From Sipunculus nudus (taxonomy: Eukaryota > Annelida > Sipuncula > Golfingiida > Sipunculidae): 64,000 nt of DNA. The DNA lies in contig CM049322.1 of the NCBI GenBank assembly GCA_026874595.1, positions 5,009,900 to 5,073,899 of the forward strand, read 5' to 3'. Both the position numbers and the translations under genes were made by a program. Below the pieces are notes generated by a model. That model was not told the DNA's origin. It saw nothing but the letters and a program-made list of their open reading frames with translations, and searched no databases. This document shows positions 35,537 to 50,500 of the stretch, in pieces; within the stretch, counting starts at the first letter, position 1, and each line of letters begins with the position of its first letter.

Positions 35537-38343
35537 GTACGTAGGATTTTTTTTCCTATTCCAGAAAAGGACAGGTTTTTAATTGTATATTCATATGTAT
35601 ATTTTCTTGCCCCTTTTCCCCTGCAAAGACAACCAAATTATAATTAAAGGTAGTCCAATACCTGTAAGGTTATATATACTGTGAGAGGCATTTACATAGT
35701 ATTATTGCTGTTGGCCAATCTCATATTTACAATAAAATATGTTTTAAATTAAAAGGTACATAATATATATTGCAACAAAATGTTAACTAAGGTTTATTAA
35801 ATGCAGACCTGTTCAAATCAGATACAAATTTACAGAAGACCAGAGCCTACATTGTAAACAACAGAAGAATAACATTTATTTATCTTAAATTTTCTTTTCT
35901 TTTTTTAATCTGAAAGTTAGAGTGGAGTGATGTATTTAATGTGTTAATATGTCTTTTATAATTAGTAATTTCTTGACAGGACCAAGTTGGTATGCAAGTA
36001 GTATATCCATTTATAAATTATGGCCAAGGTAAATTATCTTCTGCCAGACCCCGAAAAGAAGTAACACCTTAGGGACATTCAGGATCATCCAGAAATGTAT
36101 GGTCCCTTGAGCATTTCAAAAGCAATCGCATCCTGTTGTCTTTTGCACATCCTAAAACCCATCTGGATGTTGCACTTTGTATGATGGAAGTCAAAATGAA
36201 CCTTAAACTTTAAAGAGCACAACACTGCTAGTAATATTTAATAATATTTACATAACCATTATATTGATTCTAGTGTTCATCAGAAAACAAAGCCTGATTT
36301 TTCCTTTAATATATAATGCTTTTTTAATCAAGTGTTATAAAACCAGCTACTCACCTACCTTCTGTTTAAAGTTTGTGATTAATGGTATACTCACCTCACA
36401 TATTAATTACCTGCAGGTAATTCCTGTTAAGAAAACAGTTCTTTTACTGCCCCTGTGATGGATATTTTAGCATATATATGTTCAAGTTGTTAGTAAACAT
36501 AACTACCGGTAGTACAAGTGACAATGTTGATAAACAGCAAAAAAAGAATATGTATAACCAAAGTTGTTTAGCTGCATATATATGCAGAAGTTGAATGGTT
36601 GCTATGTTCACCCTATGCAAAACTCTGGTCCATTTGACTTGCCACATAATGTCCTTATTGGATGTGTATGAATAATTTGTTTCAGCCCCCCCCCCCCCCC
36701 CCATATGTTTTAAACACATCTGTGATTTCTGACCAGTTTTTATAAAAGCGTAAAGGGACTATCTTTTGTTTATAAACATCAGACATTGGAATTTTCCTCT
36801 TTTAAAAATTGTCTCCTAAGAAATGAGAATGTATTCCAAGACAGGTATGAAACTGCAGTGGGAGAACATTACTTTTTAACAAAAGTTCTTTATCATTAAA
36901 CATCTGTGGCTCATTTGACATCTGTTCTTGCCAAAAAAACTATGACCTTGTGGTTTAAAGCCAAGAGGGCTGGTTATCATGCAGTTTAAAAATAAAATGC
37001 TATGCAAAGCAACATGTGCAGCATATTTCTCATACTTTCTTTCTGATGTTTTCCCAGAATATTTTTTCATAAGCTGGTTGTGAGTTAACCTTTTCCAGTT
37101 ATAATTAAGTCAAGAAAGCTGGAATTGCTTTTAGTCAGGTTGGAGCAGTTTTATTTAACCTCTTTCAGTATTAATCTAGATATTTGTATTATAGAAAAAA
37201 GCTGCATTTGATAAATAATAAACAACTTCAAGTCCATATCCCTGACAAGGTAAACAGATCCACAGGGGTTTTAAGACTTTCTTTGACATAGTATTTGTAC
37301 AAATAATAATAAATCAATTAATTCATTAACAAAAAAATATTCTGATAATTTTGTTTCTTCTGGAGCTATAGTGAATACTAGTATATATAAAGTTATCTTA
37401 ATAACACAGGGACGCTAACATATATATTATAAATTAGAATAAATATATTCAGTCAAAATTTTCTTATATTTCAAATATAAATTGTGATCTATAGTCATAT
37501 GTTAAATAATGATTTTTATCACCAAACAAAAATGTAATATCTCTTTTTATAAAAAGTTTAATATTTGCCAGGAGGAGGAATACCTTGGACTGCCTATTTC
37601 TATCTATCTGTGCATACGATATGTGTTATTATTCAAATTATTTGATCTAAAACGTTTGAGCGTATCTATCTGATACTGACAGGAAGCCTAGCCTGCGCAA
37701 GGACCATGACTTTATTATATAAGATCTGATAATACATCTGTGGCTTGTGTTGTAAACACAAGAATCACTCTCAATTGTTCATTCCGTGGCCTGAAGTCTA
37801 CGTTACACACTTTTTGTATTTCAGCTGTGCAGATTAAGATAACTTCTGGTTGTGAAGTAGGCTAAATAATAGAACTGTGCTATATGTAGTACCAGAATTT
37901 TATGCAAGCAAAATGTGAAAATAACTAGAAAATTGCCACTTTGCTTAAGAAATATTTTAACCCTATATATATATTATTATGACTGCTATGAGATGAGCTA
38001 GGTTTTCAGCAGATCAGTTCTGTTTGTATATTTTCAGTATATTTACCTTCCCCGGTTAATACAAGTAAGGGGTCCAAGAATTCTGTGTTATTCCTTTCTT
38101 TTCATGAACTGAAGACATTTGTTCTGTGTTGCTGTGTTATTAATTCTCAGATTTGTTTAAAAGTTAAAATATCACATTTTTTTAAATTAATATCAGTGTT
38201 CTTTAGATTCCATTTCAGAAAGAAATTATCTATCTCTGACAACATTCGTGTGTTTTAAAACTTAAACCTGAATTCTTCCAGTAATATTTTCTACTAAAGG
38301 ACAGAAGGAGACTGATGGAGACTTATCTAAATGATAAATATTG

Positions 38344-38405
<62 letters not shown>

Positions 38406-38499
38406 ACACATTTTAAAAATATCAGCTTAACTAAAGGAATGATACTTAAATGAAATAAATGTATTATATAAATATTATATAAATAAATCTGTAAATAAG

Positions 38500-38565
<66 letters not shown>

Positions 38566-41500
38566 CAATTATTTATATAAATATATTTATAGATGTCTAT
38601 CCAGCATTGATATATCCAAATTTCACGTTTAAACAGGAATGGGAGTGTGTGTGTGTACTTGTTGAAGCTTGTTGCCTGCACTTGACTAATTAATCTTTAT
38701 CATGATTTGTAATTAATGTTGCCATCATTAATTTATTATTTGTGATTGACAAACCATCTAATTATAGCTCATTCTAATCATTATAAGCTACGGGATATAA
38801 AGCTCCAGTACAGATCAATGATTCGTGTAAGTTCTCGCCTCAGGGGGCATCAGTCTAACAGCATGTATCTGTTACACCCCAAATGTGATATTGCCCATTT
38901 CATATTTTGCCCATTTTGTGAAAAGAGCAACCGCTTTGCCCATTTCATTAAGTGGGCAAAATCGCTAAATTCTGCTTGCCCATTTCATGAAATGAACATC
39001 TTAACAATTGGCAATAAATTCCTCAGTTCTGTTAGGTATAAAGGAGCATTTGAAGGAATCCTCATGATTTATCAAATGTGTAAATGCTATTTGGGAGACC
39101 CTACCCTATTTTGATGGAGTTGTAATTGATAAATTGAAAAAAAGGCATATTTGCAGCTAACATTTTATAAGTATATTTATATGTATATATTAACATAAAG
39201 CTAGTTTTCAATTATTAATATATTAATGTACATCATAATTACTAAGCCATATATATTACATTATTTATTTATTACCAGTATCATAAAATTATTTTAGAAA
39301 CAAAAAAAATATGAGTAACAGGTATTGGTAAGTTTCATTAATAACTCAAAGCTGTGGCCCCATACGGCTATATCAGATTTTGGGCGTAACATATAAATAC
39401 TACTCAGCAGATAGTGATATGTTGAGCCTTTGCTTAAAGTTAACTGCTTTACAAAACCAAACTCAGTCAGCTTATCCAGTGGCAGTATATATAATTGTTT
39501 TAGTAGACTACTTTCAAATGTACCACAGACTATCATTGTAAGTTTAGCTAGCGATGCACTGTGCCAAAGTGTCATTTAAATGCTTCCTAGAGGTCATTTT
39601 TGCACCTAATGTTCAGCTCTTTTGCTTATCCTCACTTTTTTTCAGAATTTATTTTTTGAAGGTCTGTATTTAACATTAGTAGTGATCCCAAGCAATGCAC
39701 AAATTAAGATCACTGAAAAGTTCTCTTGACATAATATATTTCAAAAGTTTTATGACAGGTTTTTCAAGAGACTTCTTTTTTTTGTTAAAATTCAGATTGG
39801 CACCTCTGCATAAGTAATAGTTCAGACATGTTTTGTGAGTGGATTTGTGCACATGAGTAATCAGGTATTATTAGACTTGTTTGATCTTAATTTACAGTCA
39901 CTGTTATATATACAGTTAAGTGCCCCCTGCATAGGTTAATCCAGCTCCTGACATAGTGTTACCGGTGGCTAAGTTATTAACAAGTACACCAAACCTAGAC
40001 CTATACAACATGGGACTTGTTTATTAAGTTGGCACCTTGCCCAGTTGCTAAGGAGTATTTATGTATATATAGAGAGGGCTAAAACTATGTGACAGCTACA
40101 GGTATCTTAATTGATGTATCAGGTATATGACACTGATTATAATGTCTGTGTTTTTCAGGCAGTCAGGGACTGATTAAATAGTCATTATTTGTAGATCCAT
40201 CATAATCACAGATATCAATAATACTTGAAGCAGTGCTTATTCATTAATTACTATTTTAGTCTCAATATCTTAGTAAGACCATTTGTGAATATAATACACA
40301 TGTTTTTGCACTAGGATATATTTAAATGAATTTCAGAGTTGATATTTAATCATTTCTCTGTTAAATCTTTTGTGTCATAAATTATAAATAAACATTACTA
40401 ATAGTTATATTAATCAATACATTTATGGTGTTAAATCACTCTCCCTAACTCATAAAGAATTAAAAAAGAGGTTCATGCAGCAGAAAAAAATTATGAACAA
40501 ACAAGAAAGTACCAATATTACTTTTAAAAATACCTCAGCAAATGAATGTCATTCATTGTTAACTACCTGACAAGAAATGTGGTATATAAACTCTCTGTAA
40601 AATTCAATGGTATTTTTTTAAAAGCTCAAGTAAACTGACTGTTCCATTTATTATATTATAAACAGTAATGAACGTTAATGTGTTGGTTATAACCCAGTTG
40701 AAATGCACATCATGCAAGATTTTGTGGATCATACATGGCATCGCGAGGCGAAGCCAAGCGTATGCTATGATGGACACATGCCTGGATAAAACTTTACTAT
40801 TTGCATAACATTTCACTAGGCTATGACTGATATGTCCCATGATGCTCCACTTTAAGGTCAGAGGTCATTTTTATCAGCTGTTTTGATGTAATACTCCCGC
40901 TTATAATCAAGCCCCCAACTTGGTCTAGCTCTTGCTTAAGTGCATATACATGCAGAGAAGGATCCTGGATACCACTGCTATAAAGGTTCAGATAAAAAAG
41001 GAAAACAATTGTATAAAATCAAATATTCTTTTTATGACAGGGAAACTTAAATGTTTCTCTCAATTTATTTGAATTACTAAGAAATTCAGTAAATGATTGT
41101 TTATGAATGAAAATATGCTGCTCATGCAGCGGTTTATACACAGAAGTTGTCCATGATCTTCTTGTGTAACCGTAGTGCCATATCAGCCCTCTGGCATTAC
41201 AGCCAGAGTACTGCCAGAGTACTGGCTGTCAGAGTGCCTTTACATCTAGGTCTGAGTAACGCATTATAAGACCCTATGAGGATGCAGATATTTTTATCAT
41301 TTTTGATCATTTCATGGTCCACAGGTGTACATTCGGTTGACATAAACCAGACTAATCGTTAGCATTTTAAGTGTACGTTATAACAACACCAAACATGAGC
41401 GAGAAAAGGTCCATTTTAACTCGGCATATTTGTAAACCTCTCTGCAAGTTTGATGAATTTCTGAACACAAGAATACAGGCACGGCTCGCATGGATTACTG

Positions 41501-44500
41501 GACGCAGCCAACTTGTACGCCATACAGGAAATGACTCGTTACCATAGAGACACGGTTTCAGTTTAGGCTGTGAGTTCACATGTGTTTTCTTGTGTTAGTT
41601 CATGGTTCAGAGCATAGTGTTAAGATTATGGGTTTTTTACCACAATATGAATGCAACATGATGGAAGACCACTGCAATGCATTCCTTGATATTGCTTGTA
41701 TCACGACTCAAACAGGCTTACCATCCCAATTATCATTGCCTACTGAGTCAGGTTGTCATGGCTAGTGTAACCACTGCTATGCATAGCAAGATTTTCTGGG
41801 TTCAAACACCAGGGTTTGCACAGCTGAGCAAAGAATTGTAATCAGACCAGTGAAAGCTTTGTATCCCGTTGTGCATCAAGCTCCAAATTTTAAACATGCG
41901 ACACCCAACTCTTGTTGGTCTCATAATACCATTTCTGGGGGGGGGGGGGGGGGGGGAAGAATCACATCAACAAAAGTGGGTGTCCTGGAAGCCAGTTACA
42001 GACACCACCACCATGTTGATCATGTGAAAGTCCAAAAATATGTATTTTAAAATAGCCCATTAACACTAAACATTCCATTTGTTTGTGTACTAATAATAAT
42101 TGGAAAGTAAATTAGAATAAAGAGAGGGATGTGTACGAACATCTTTGACTACAGAAAGTCGGCCATGTTTCCATGATAGGAAATTCTAATAAGAGCTAGT
42201 TTAAATAACTTCCATGTTGCACTTGTAACTCGTCACATTGCTGTCTACAGTGTAAAGATCACTCAAATGCTCGCCAACGTTAAGCACCGTTACATGAGTG
42301 TAGAGGGTACAATAGTAACATACAGCTCTCAGCGAGTTAGTGTTTAGGATAAATAGAAACTGCCTACAGCCATTGCTGGGTTATAGTGAAGTTCTGTACA
42401 CATGGATAAGTTCTGTATTAAACGACTGCATTACTACATAGCTATGCTGTGGGCAGTATTTAAGTGGCTCTCAGTGTGTGTATTAGAGGTCTGTCACATG
42501 ACTATAGCCTCCCCATGCTAGCAGTAAGAATGTCTGAATGATTTGCTAATCTTCGATAATCCCAAGCTACTGTTATGGTGCAGCTTGTAATGGCTGTGTA
42601 AGATTTTAGGTAACAGAAACTGTTATATAGATGTGTGCATCCTTGACCTCTCAGCACCCTAACAGCAATATCATGGGTCAATGAACCTATTGATTCCAGA
42701 CGTATTGATAGTTTTGGGAATCTATAAGAATTAACTGTCTGGCCGTCATTTACTGTGGTAAAAAGGAGATGCCAAACTGTTAAGGGGGTTGCAGGGGATG
42801 GGTATTGCAAGTGGAAGCATTTCCAGCAACTTTAGGAAATAATACCACAAAAAAAGATAAAATTCAGCTTGCTTGAGGCGAAATAAAAATCCAGAAATAT
42901 TCTGATTTGGCAAAAACTTAAAACTTGAGAATGATAAGAAATTCTACTTTCACCAAGCCTGATGAAAATCTCTTTTTTAAGAAATAAAATAACATGGCAT
43001 AGGAGGGTAGTATAAAATTAAAGATACAGTTCACACACTCAACACATTTTATCCCGGCCTTCATCTCTTTGCAAAATAAAGTCACCCCAAGCATGATGTA
43101 CAAGGATAAACATGACACCTGCATTCTGTGGCTCAGCCGCTCAGAGGGAGAGCACAGGATTTAAAGCAGCCCAACATCATGAGTTCAAATCTTAGCCAAA
43201 GCAGTGAGAATTTTTCACAGTCAGCCCCACCCACGGTAGGCACTCTGCAGGCTTAATGGGAAGGGCGTGCCTAATGGCCATGGCCATGCTTCCCTCACAA
43301 ATAAGTATCAAATAAGTGTGTTCTGGGGTTTCTTGATGGTATGACCCAGCAAAAGGGAAGATTACACACACAGGGCCCACAGGTGCAGTGTTCACCAGGC
43401 CTGTTTAACTCCAGGTTATAAAATGAGAGGAAGTGTGGGACACTGCCCTGTTGTGTAAGCAGCAACTGGAATGGAATCCTTCAGATGTACATATACTTAG
43501 TTAAGCTAGCTATTAAAAAAAATCTGAGGGTAGTAGATTCTAACACAGCAACTGAACTTTGTTGCAATGTCCAACACTGTGTTACTGCTTTACTGTGCTA
43601 AGTCCTTGGTTTTTGACATGCTGTCACTGTTTTTCAAAATGTATAGTAATAATAAACCATGCCAGGTAAAAAAAAAACGTATGCCTTGGCTGTAAAGCAC
43701 AAGCCTGATACCTGCCATTCGCCAGTGGTTTTATATATAGATACAGACATGACCAAGAGTTCATGCTACAATACACATCAGGTCTAATCACGCTTTGATC
43801 GGGCACTACCGGTGAGAGGTAATTATACCTGAGGTAATGTCATACATGAGTGGACATCAGTGTGTGATATCAGTGACAAACATCATGATCAACAGGGCTG
43901 TTTACAGTTTGTTTATACTTCACTGTATGGGGTAAAGAGGTATTATAACCACTGTCACTGGTCTTACAACATTTGTGTAGCTTGATTCTGATTTAAGAGG
44001 TTATTAGTTACACTTTTTTATAGCAAAAGGAAACTTACTTTTTCCTAGTCAGAAAATTTAAAAAAATATATATGTTTCACACATAACTCATTGAAACAAG
44101 CATTACTTAATATATCATTATTTTAAATACAGCAAAAGATTTATCTTGTCATGTAATATTAAAAAGAAAATAAATATGAATGAACAGACCTCTGTAATCA
44201 GTAATCTATATTCCTATAAAGTCAAAGATAATAGCCTAGGTTTGTTAATAAAGTCTAGCATGTACATTCTGAGGGGAACAGCACAGAACTGATAATATAT
44301 GCAACTTTGACCTTACTGTGTAAATACTTTAATGAATGGAACAGGTCCAGACTGCTTATCAGTCATATCTAACATAGGAAGGTATATATTACAGGAAGCA
44401 CCCAGTGACCCCTGGTTTACCTGGCTTTGTTGTGGCGTTACTGAGGTAACAAGATGGCTTGTTGTATGGTTTTATGCTGGCACTAAAGTGCTTGTTTGTG

Positions 44501-47500
44501 TTGAAATATGGGAAAGTTATAATGCAAAAATTATCACCAAACCATGGGTATAATTATCAACAATTAAAAAAAAAAATTATTTGAACTCACCCCATACATT
44601 CACAAGTTCAGTATGTATGAGATTCGTATATCACCAGATGGGCGTTAATGTGTATGTGGGTGTGTGTTTGTGTGTGTGATTAGTGTAATATTAATCCTCT
44701 TATTCCATTGGCCCTTATTCTCTTTTGACAAAATGTATTACCAGACTTCAGTAACACAGGATTTGCTATATAATGTGCTATTTGCACAGTTCCTATGATA
44801 TAAGGTAATAATAACATTGTATTATTTCATACAGCTGCATTACAGTTGTGAGGTAGAGTTATTGTCAGTAGTATAAATAAATATTAATAAATATGTATTA
44901 AATAATACATTACATTGTGTCAATGGGATGTAAAGTTATTAATACCAGAAGAATATAATATATGCATGATAGTTGTATAAAATTATGTACAGTCATAGTA
45001 TGTTTTTGAGTGGAGTGTTTACTGTCAACAGCACATTCTAAAATAATTCTGTTTCAATTACACTAGCGAGAGATATGGTTATTTATAGTCAAATTTATAC
45101 AGTATAACATATTGAAGTACCTTCATGTAATACAGTGTTAGAATTAGAATTGTGCATTTTAAGTATTGAATTGGTTATGGTAGCTGCCAACAGTGTTGAT
45201 ATAATGTAGTAAAATATACTGTTAATACTAATATATATAGAGATTATAGATAGTTTTAATTTAATACTGACCATTAACCCTAGAGCATGTTTAAGCACAC
45301 AATAATGCAAAATACATCACATTAATTAGGTTTCGATAAATAGACATCGTTTATTTGATTGACAGGAGGAGTATGAGAATGAAGGTTACTCGAGTCCTCG
45401 GGACGTGTGGGGGGAGCAGCAAGGGTACGGTGATGCAGGTTATGGCCCTCACACTCCAGGTTCTGTTGGAAGTCCATACAAAGTGCTGCCACCTATCAAC
45501 ACGTCAAACAGTGAAAAGGTAGGTGCCAGGCATTGCTACCATCTGGTGAATATATGACTAACAAATCCAGTGCTGCCACTGTATTTTTTTTAAAGTAACA
45601 TACTTTTTTTATACTGTTTTCATACTTTTTCAGGGTAAATACTTTCATACTTTTTTCTAAATCGTTATCTTCAGTTGGTGATTATAGGCTGTTTCCCTGA
45701 ACTATTAAAGTGCAGTAGACATGCTCTATTATATTTCATAATAGTGCCATTTTATTAGCAATGATTTTTCCATTCAATCTTGACTGATATTAAACTATTT
45801 TTGGTAACAACTTGTCTTTAATACAAAAGAGTAAACAGAAAATGAGCATCTTTCTCTGTACAAAATTATTGTCAAAGTTTAAACGATAATTTAATTGTAA
45901 AACATTAAGAACTGGATAAATATCAATCTTTTAGAGCTTAAGTAAAAGGAAAAATTGTAGTACATTTATATCTGCTCAGTTACAATCTTCATAACATAAA
46001 GATAATTATAAATTGAACATATGTATGATAGTTAAGAGTGAATCGAATCTGATCAGCTCTAATAAATACAGGTAGACTTACTGCCATGGTGCCATAGTTG
46101 CTTCTTTAATTTAGTGTAAGAATCACTTTCACTGTTGTTCATTATTATAATCCATTTAAATATCTCCATGACATTAAAAATTTTACTGCAGGATATTTAT
46201 GAGAGATAAAATCAATATTTGGTTATTTTATTGATAAAAAATTCAAACATATATTTTATGTGTATATATATATTTGTAGGATCAATACAGCTATCGCAGT
46301 AACCAAAGCAATCGGCCATCTAAGCCTAGGAACAAGGAGAACCGTCCCCCTCCCCCGCGTGAGGAATCCCCACCCCGAGGGATGTTACAGGGGAGCTACA
46401 GGGCGGAGTTTCAGAGAAACAAAGCAAAGAAATCCCCCGAATACAAAGTCTACACCCTGGACGATTATAAACAACTCAGAAAAGAATACAAAATGGGCGG
46501 CCTGGGGCCTGACCTAGACAATGATATGCTCAAAGAAAAGGTGTGTGACCTAACCTTTGTAGTGGATAGTGATTTTACCCCCCTCATCCGATGAAAGACC
46601 AGCAGATCATATTTTTACCTATCTGAAATGTTCATACTGCAGTACATGCATGTGTATATATAGAAATGTTAGGGACTCTTTAAAGATTTAGGTAACCAAA
46701 TCTGTTATATCATCTTATAAAATATTACCCATAGAAAACTTTAAAAAATGATGAACCAAGCCATTTTCTTTTTCCAAACATCTTTTTTCTATCTATGATT
46801 TCAGACAAAACTATGGGCAGCATAAATGCTGTTAGCACTTTGTTCCCATTTCTCACTGTAAAATGTCATTTTGTTGGCCAAAACATGCCACACAGAGATC
46901 ACGTAAGACACAGCTTTGATCAAACTGTTTACTGACTCCAGCTGAGTGTGACTGACTGCGACACATGCGCAGTACATACAATTAAAGGAAGCAGGCTTTA
47001 GGGGGTCATCATCATACAACATTAAAGTATAATACTTAAAGAAATAATACAAGTGTAGTTCCATTACACACTGTGCAGTGTAAAGGGTTACAGGATGACC
47101 CTAGGTGGCATGAATTTCAGGTTCACTGTCAGCACCAGATTTTCAGGACCCTATCATATCATGTATAACTGGCCATTTTAAATACTGTCCATGAAGCCTC
47201 ACTTACACCAACTGACCACATCCTATCTCATAACAGAACCAGAAGGTCCCTTTACAATAGGCCTTCCCCATTCAGAAATAACATAACAGAATTCAGGAAG
47301 TGGAAACTGGCTGGCCTTCATAAGAACTGTGCTGCCTAGAGACCCACTCAGGACCACTTAGATTCAGGGATTAAATTCTTGATTTTGATTCATTTTTAGT
47401 CTTAAAATTTCATCACCCAAAACACTTTCTTTAGTACCATGTGGGAAACAAGGAAACAAAGTGTTATATTACCTATAATTTTAGTACAAAGAATGTCTTA

Positions 47501-50500
47501 ATTTGTCCATTATCTTGATCTGAAGGGGAAATGGTCATATTTGAGATTTATTTCTTTTGAAGAAAGAGAAAATTAATCGCCAACAAGATTATGCAAAGAG
47601 GATATCAGAACGGAATAAACAGCGACAAATAGTTCAGCATCAGCAGCCACGAACCTCAGAGGAAGAAGAGGAGGAAGATAAAGAGGACATCCTGAACAGG
47701 AGGAAAGTCGTAAGTACCTGCATACCTACAATACTTGTGAAGACTTAAGCACATACATACAATACTTGTGAGGACTTAAGCACATACCTACAATACTTGT
47801 GAAGACTTAAGCACATACATACAATACTTGTGAGGACTTAAGCACATACCTACAATACATGTGAGGATTTAAGCACGTACCTACAATACTTGTGAGGATT
47901 TAAGCACGTACCTACAATACTTGTGAGGACTTAAGCAAATACCTACAGTACTTGTGAGGACTTAAGCAAATACTTACAATACTTGTGAGGACTTAAGCAC
48001 ATACCTACAATACCTCTGAGGACTTAAGCAAATACCTACAATACATGTAAGGATTTAAGCACGTACCTACAATACATGCGAGGATTAAAGCACATACCTA
48101 CAATACTTGTGAGGATTTAAGCACATACCTACAATACTTGTGAGGACTTAAGCAAATACCTACAATACTTGTGAGGACTTAAGCAAATACCTACAATACT
48201 TGTGAGGACTTAAGCACATACCTACAATACATGTGAGGATTTAAGCACATACCTACAATACTTGTGAGGATTTAAGCACATACCTACAATACTTGTGAGG
48301 ACTTAAGCACATACCTACAATACTTGTGAGGACTTAAGCACATACCTACAATACTTGTGAGGACTTAAGCACATACCTACAATACTTGTGAGGACTTAAG
48401 CACATACCTACAATACATGTCAGGACTTAAGCACATACCTACAATACTTGTGAAGATTTAAGCACATACCTACAATACTTGTGAGGACTTAAGCACATAC
48501 CTACAATACATGTGAGGATTTAAGCACGTACCTACAATACTTGTGAGGATTTAAGCACATACCTACAATACTTGTGAGGACTTAAGCAAATACCTACAAT
48601 ACTTGTGAGGACTTAAACACATACCTACAATACTTGTGAGGATTTAAGCACATACCCACAATACTTGTGAGGACCTAAGAAGTACTGGCACACCCACAAT
48701 ACTTATGAGGACTTAAATAGTACTGGCATACCCACAATACTTGTGAGGACTTAAATAGTACTGGCATACCCACAATACTTATGAGGACTTAAATAGTACT
48801 GGCATACCCACAATACTTATGAGGACTTAAATAGTACTGGCATACTCACAATAATTGTGAGGACCTAAGAAGTACTGGCATACCCACAATACATATGAGG
48901 ACCTAAGAAGTACTGGCATACCCACAATACTTATGAGGACTTAAATAGTACTGGCATACCCACAATACTTATGAGGACTTAAATAGTACTGGCATACCCA
49001 CAATACTTATGAGGACTTAAATAGTACTGGCATACCCACAATACTTGTGAGGACTTAAATAGTACTGGCATACCCACAATACTTGTGAGGACTTAAATAG
49101 TACTGGCATACCCACAATACTTGTGAGGACTTAAATAGTACTGGCATACCCACAATACTTGTGAGGACTTACATAGTACTGGCATACCCACAATACTTGT
49201 GAGGACTTAAATAGTACTGGCATACCCACAATACTTGTGAGGACCTAAGAAGTACTGGCATACCCACAATACTTGTGAGGACTTAAATAGTACTGGCATA
49301 CCCACAATACTTGTGAGGACTCAAATAGTACTGGCATACCCACAATACTTATGAGGACTTAAATAGTACTGGCATACCCACAATACTTATGAGGACTTAA
49401 ATAGTACTGGCATACCCACAATACTTATGAGGACTTAAATAGTACTGGCATACCCACAATACTTATGAGGACTTAAAAAGTACTGGCATACCCACATTAC
49501 TTATGAGGACTTAAATAGTACTGGCATACCCACAATACTTATGAGGACTTAAATAGTACTGGCATACCCACAATACTTATGAGGACTTAAATAGTACTGG
49601 CATACCCACAATACTTATGAGGACTTAAATAGTACTGGCATACCCACAATACTTATGAGGACTTAAATAGTACTGGCATACCCACAATACTTGGAAGGAC
49701 TCAAGTAGTAGTAGTACCCACATACCCACAATAGTTGTGAGGACTTAAGCAGTACCTACATAACCACAATACTTGTGAGGACTTAAGTCTTATTGAACGT
49801 TTCCTATAAATTACAGCACGTACAGATTAATTTGAAACCTAATGACATTGTTATCAGTGGGTGCATTAAATCTGACCAAATAACACCTGTACTTTACAAC
49901 CTCCACTGGTTACCAGTCTGCCAGAAGTAACCGTTGATTTTTTGTTGAAGATAAAATGAAAACAGGGGGAAATGTCAGCTTTATTGTAAAAATACAGTGT
50001 CAGAATCTGTCTGAATATTAAATCACTTCCAAAAACAGTGAAGGCTAAAGATTTGTGCACTGCAAAAATACAAAAAAACAACAGTTTTCATTACAGATAA
50101 AGTAGAGACATACTTTATTAAAGATATACCCTCTATACCACTTCATTATGTACCAGTAACAGAAAAGACTAGAAATCTATCACATTCATTATAAGTGTGT
50201 AAAATATTGTATTGAGTTGATCAACTAAACATTTCAGTGTATACCTATACAGTGACAGGGATTTTTAATACCTGTCTTCAGATGCTATAGCTTGCTATTT
50301 TGTGACATATTCAGGCACCACATGTATCCAGATACACACAAAGCAATATGAAACATGTATTGACATTTAAATTGAAATTTTCACTGTGCATTTTCCTTAT
50401 GTTTTTTCTTTGGCAGGCCCTAGAATATGCAAGGAACGTTCCAAAGCCAAAAGTTGTTCCAAAGAATGCCTTAAGAACAAAAGGTACCCAGGTGTCGGTG

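Larger units (their letters stand above)
35537..45365. other. JHY coding intron 1 (9.8 kb)
   Basis: Contains two AT microsatellites, a C run (36686-36702), a G run (about 41937-41956), a MITE (38871-39390) and a SINE (43127-43445). No exon supported inside it; the remainder is featureless AT-rich sequence. Confidence 0.65.

Noticed and set aside
35537-35647. Continuation of the JHY open frame past 35536
   Set aside because: A GTACGT donor sits at 35537 and the next exon at 45366 is in phase; the extension is hydrophobic and AT-rich, like intron.
43127-43200. A functional tRNA gene
   Set aside because: The A and B boxes are degenerate, the arms do not pair well, and the segment continues into a body shared with 56106-56377, so it is a SINE.
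47710-49790. Long array of regular direct repeats as a possible CRISPR
   Set aside because: Units are head to tail with no unique spacers, in an intron of an animal gene, so it is a minisatellite.
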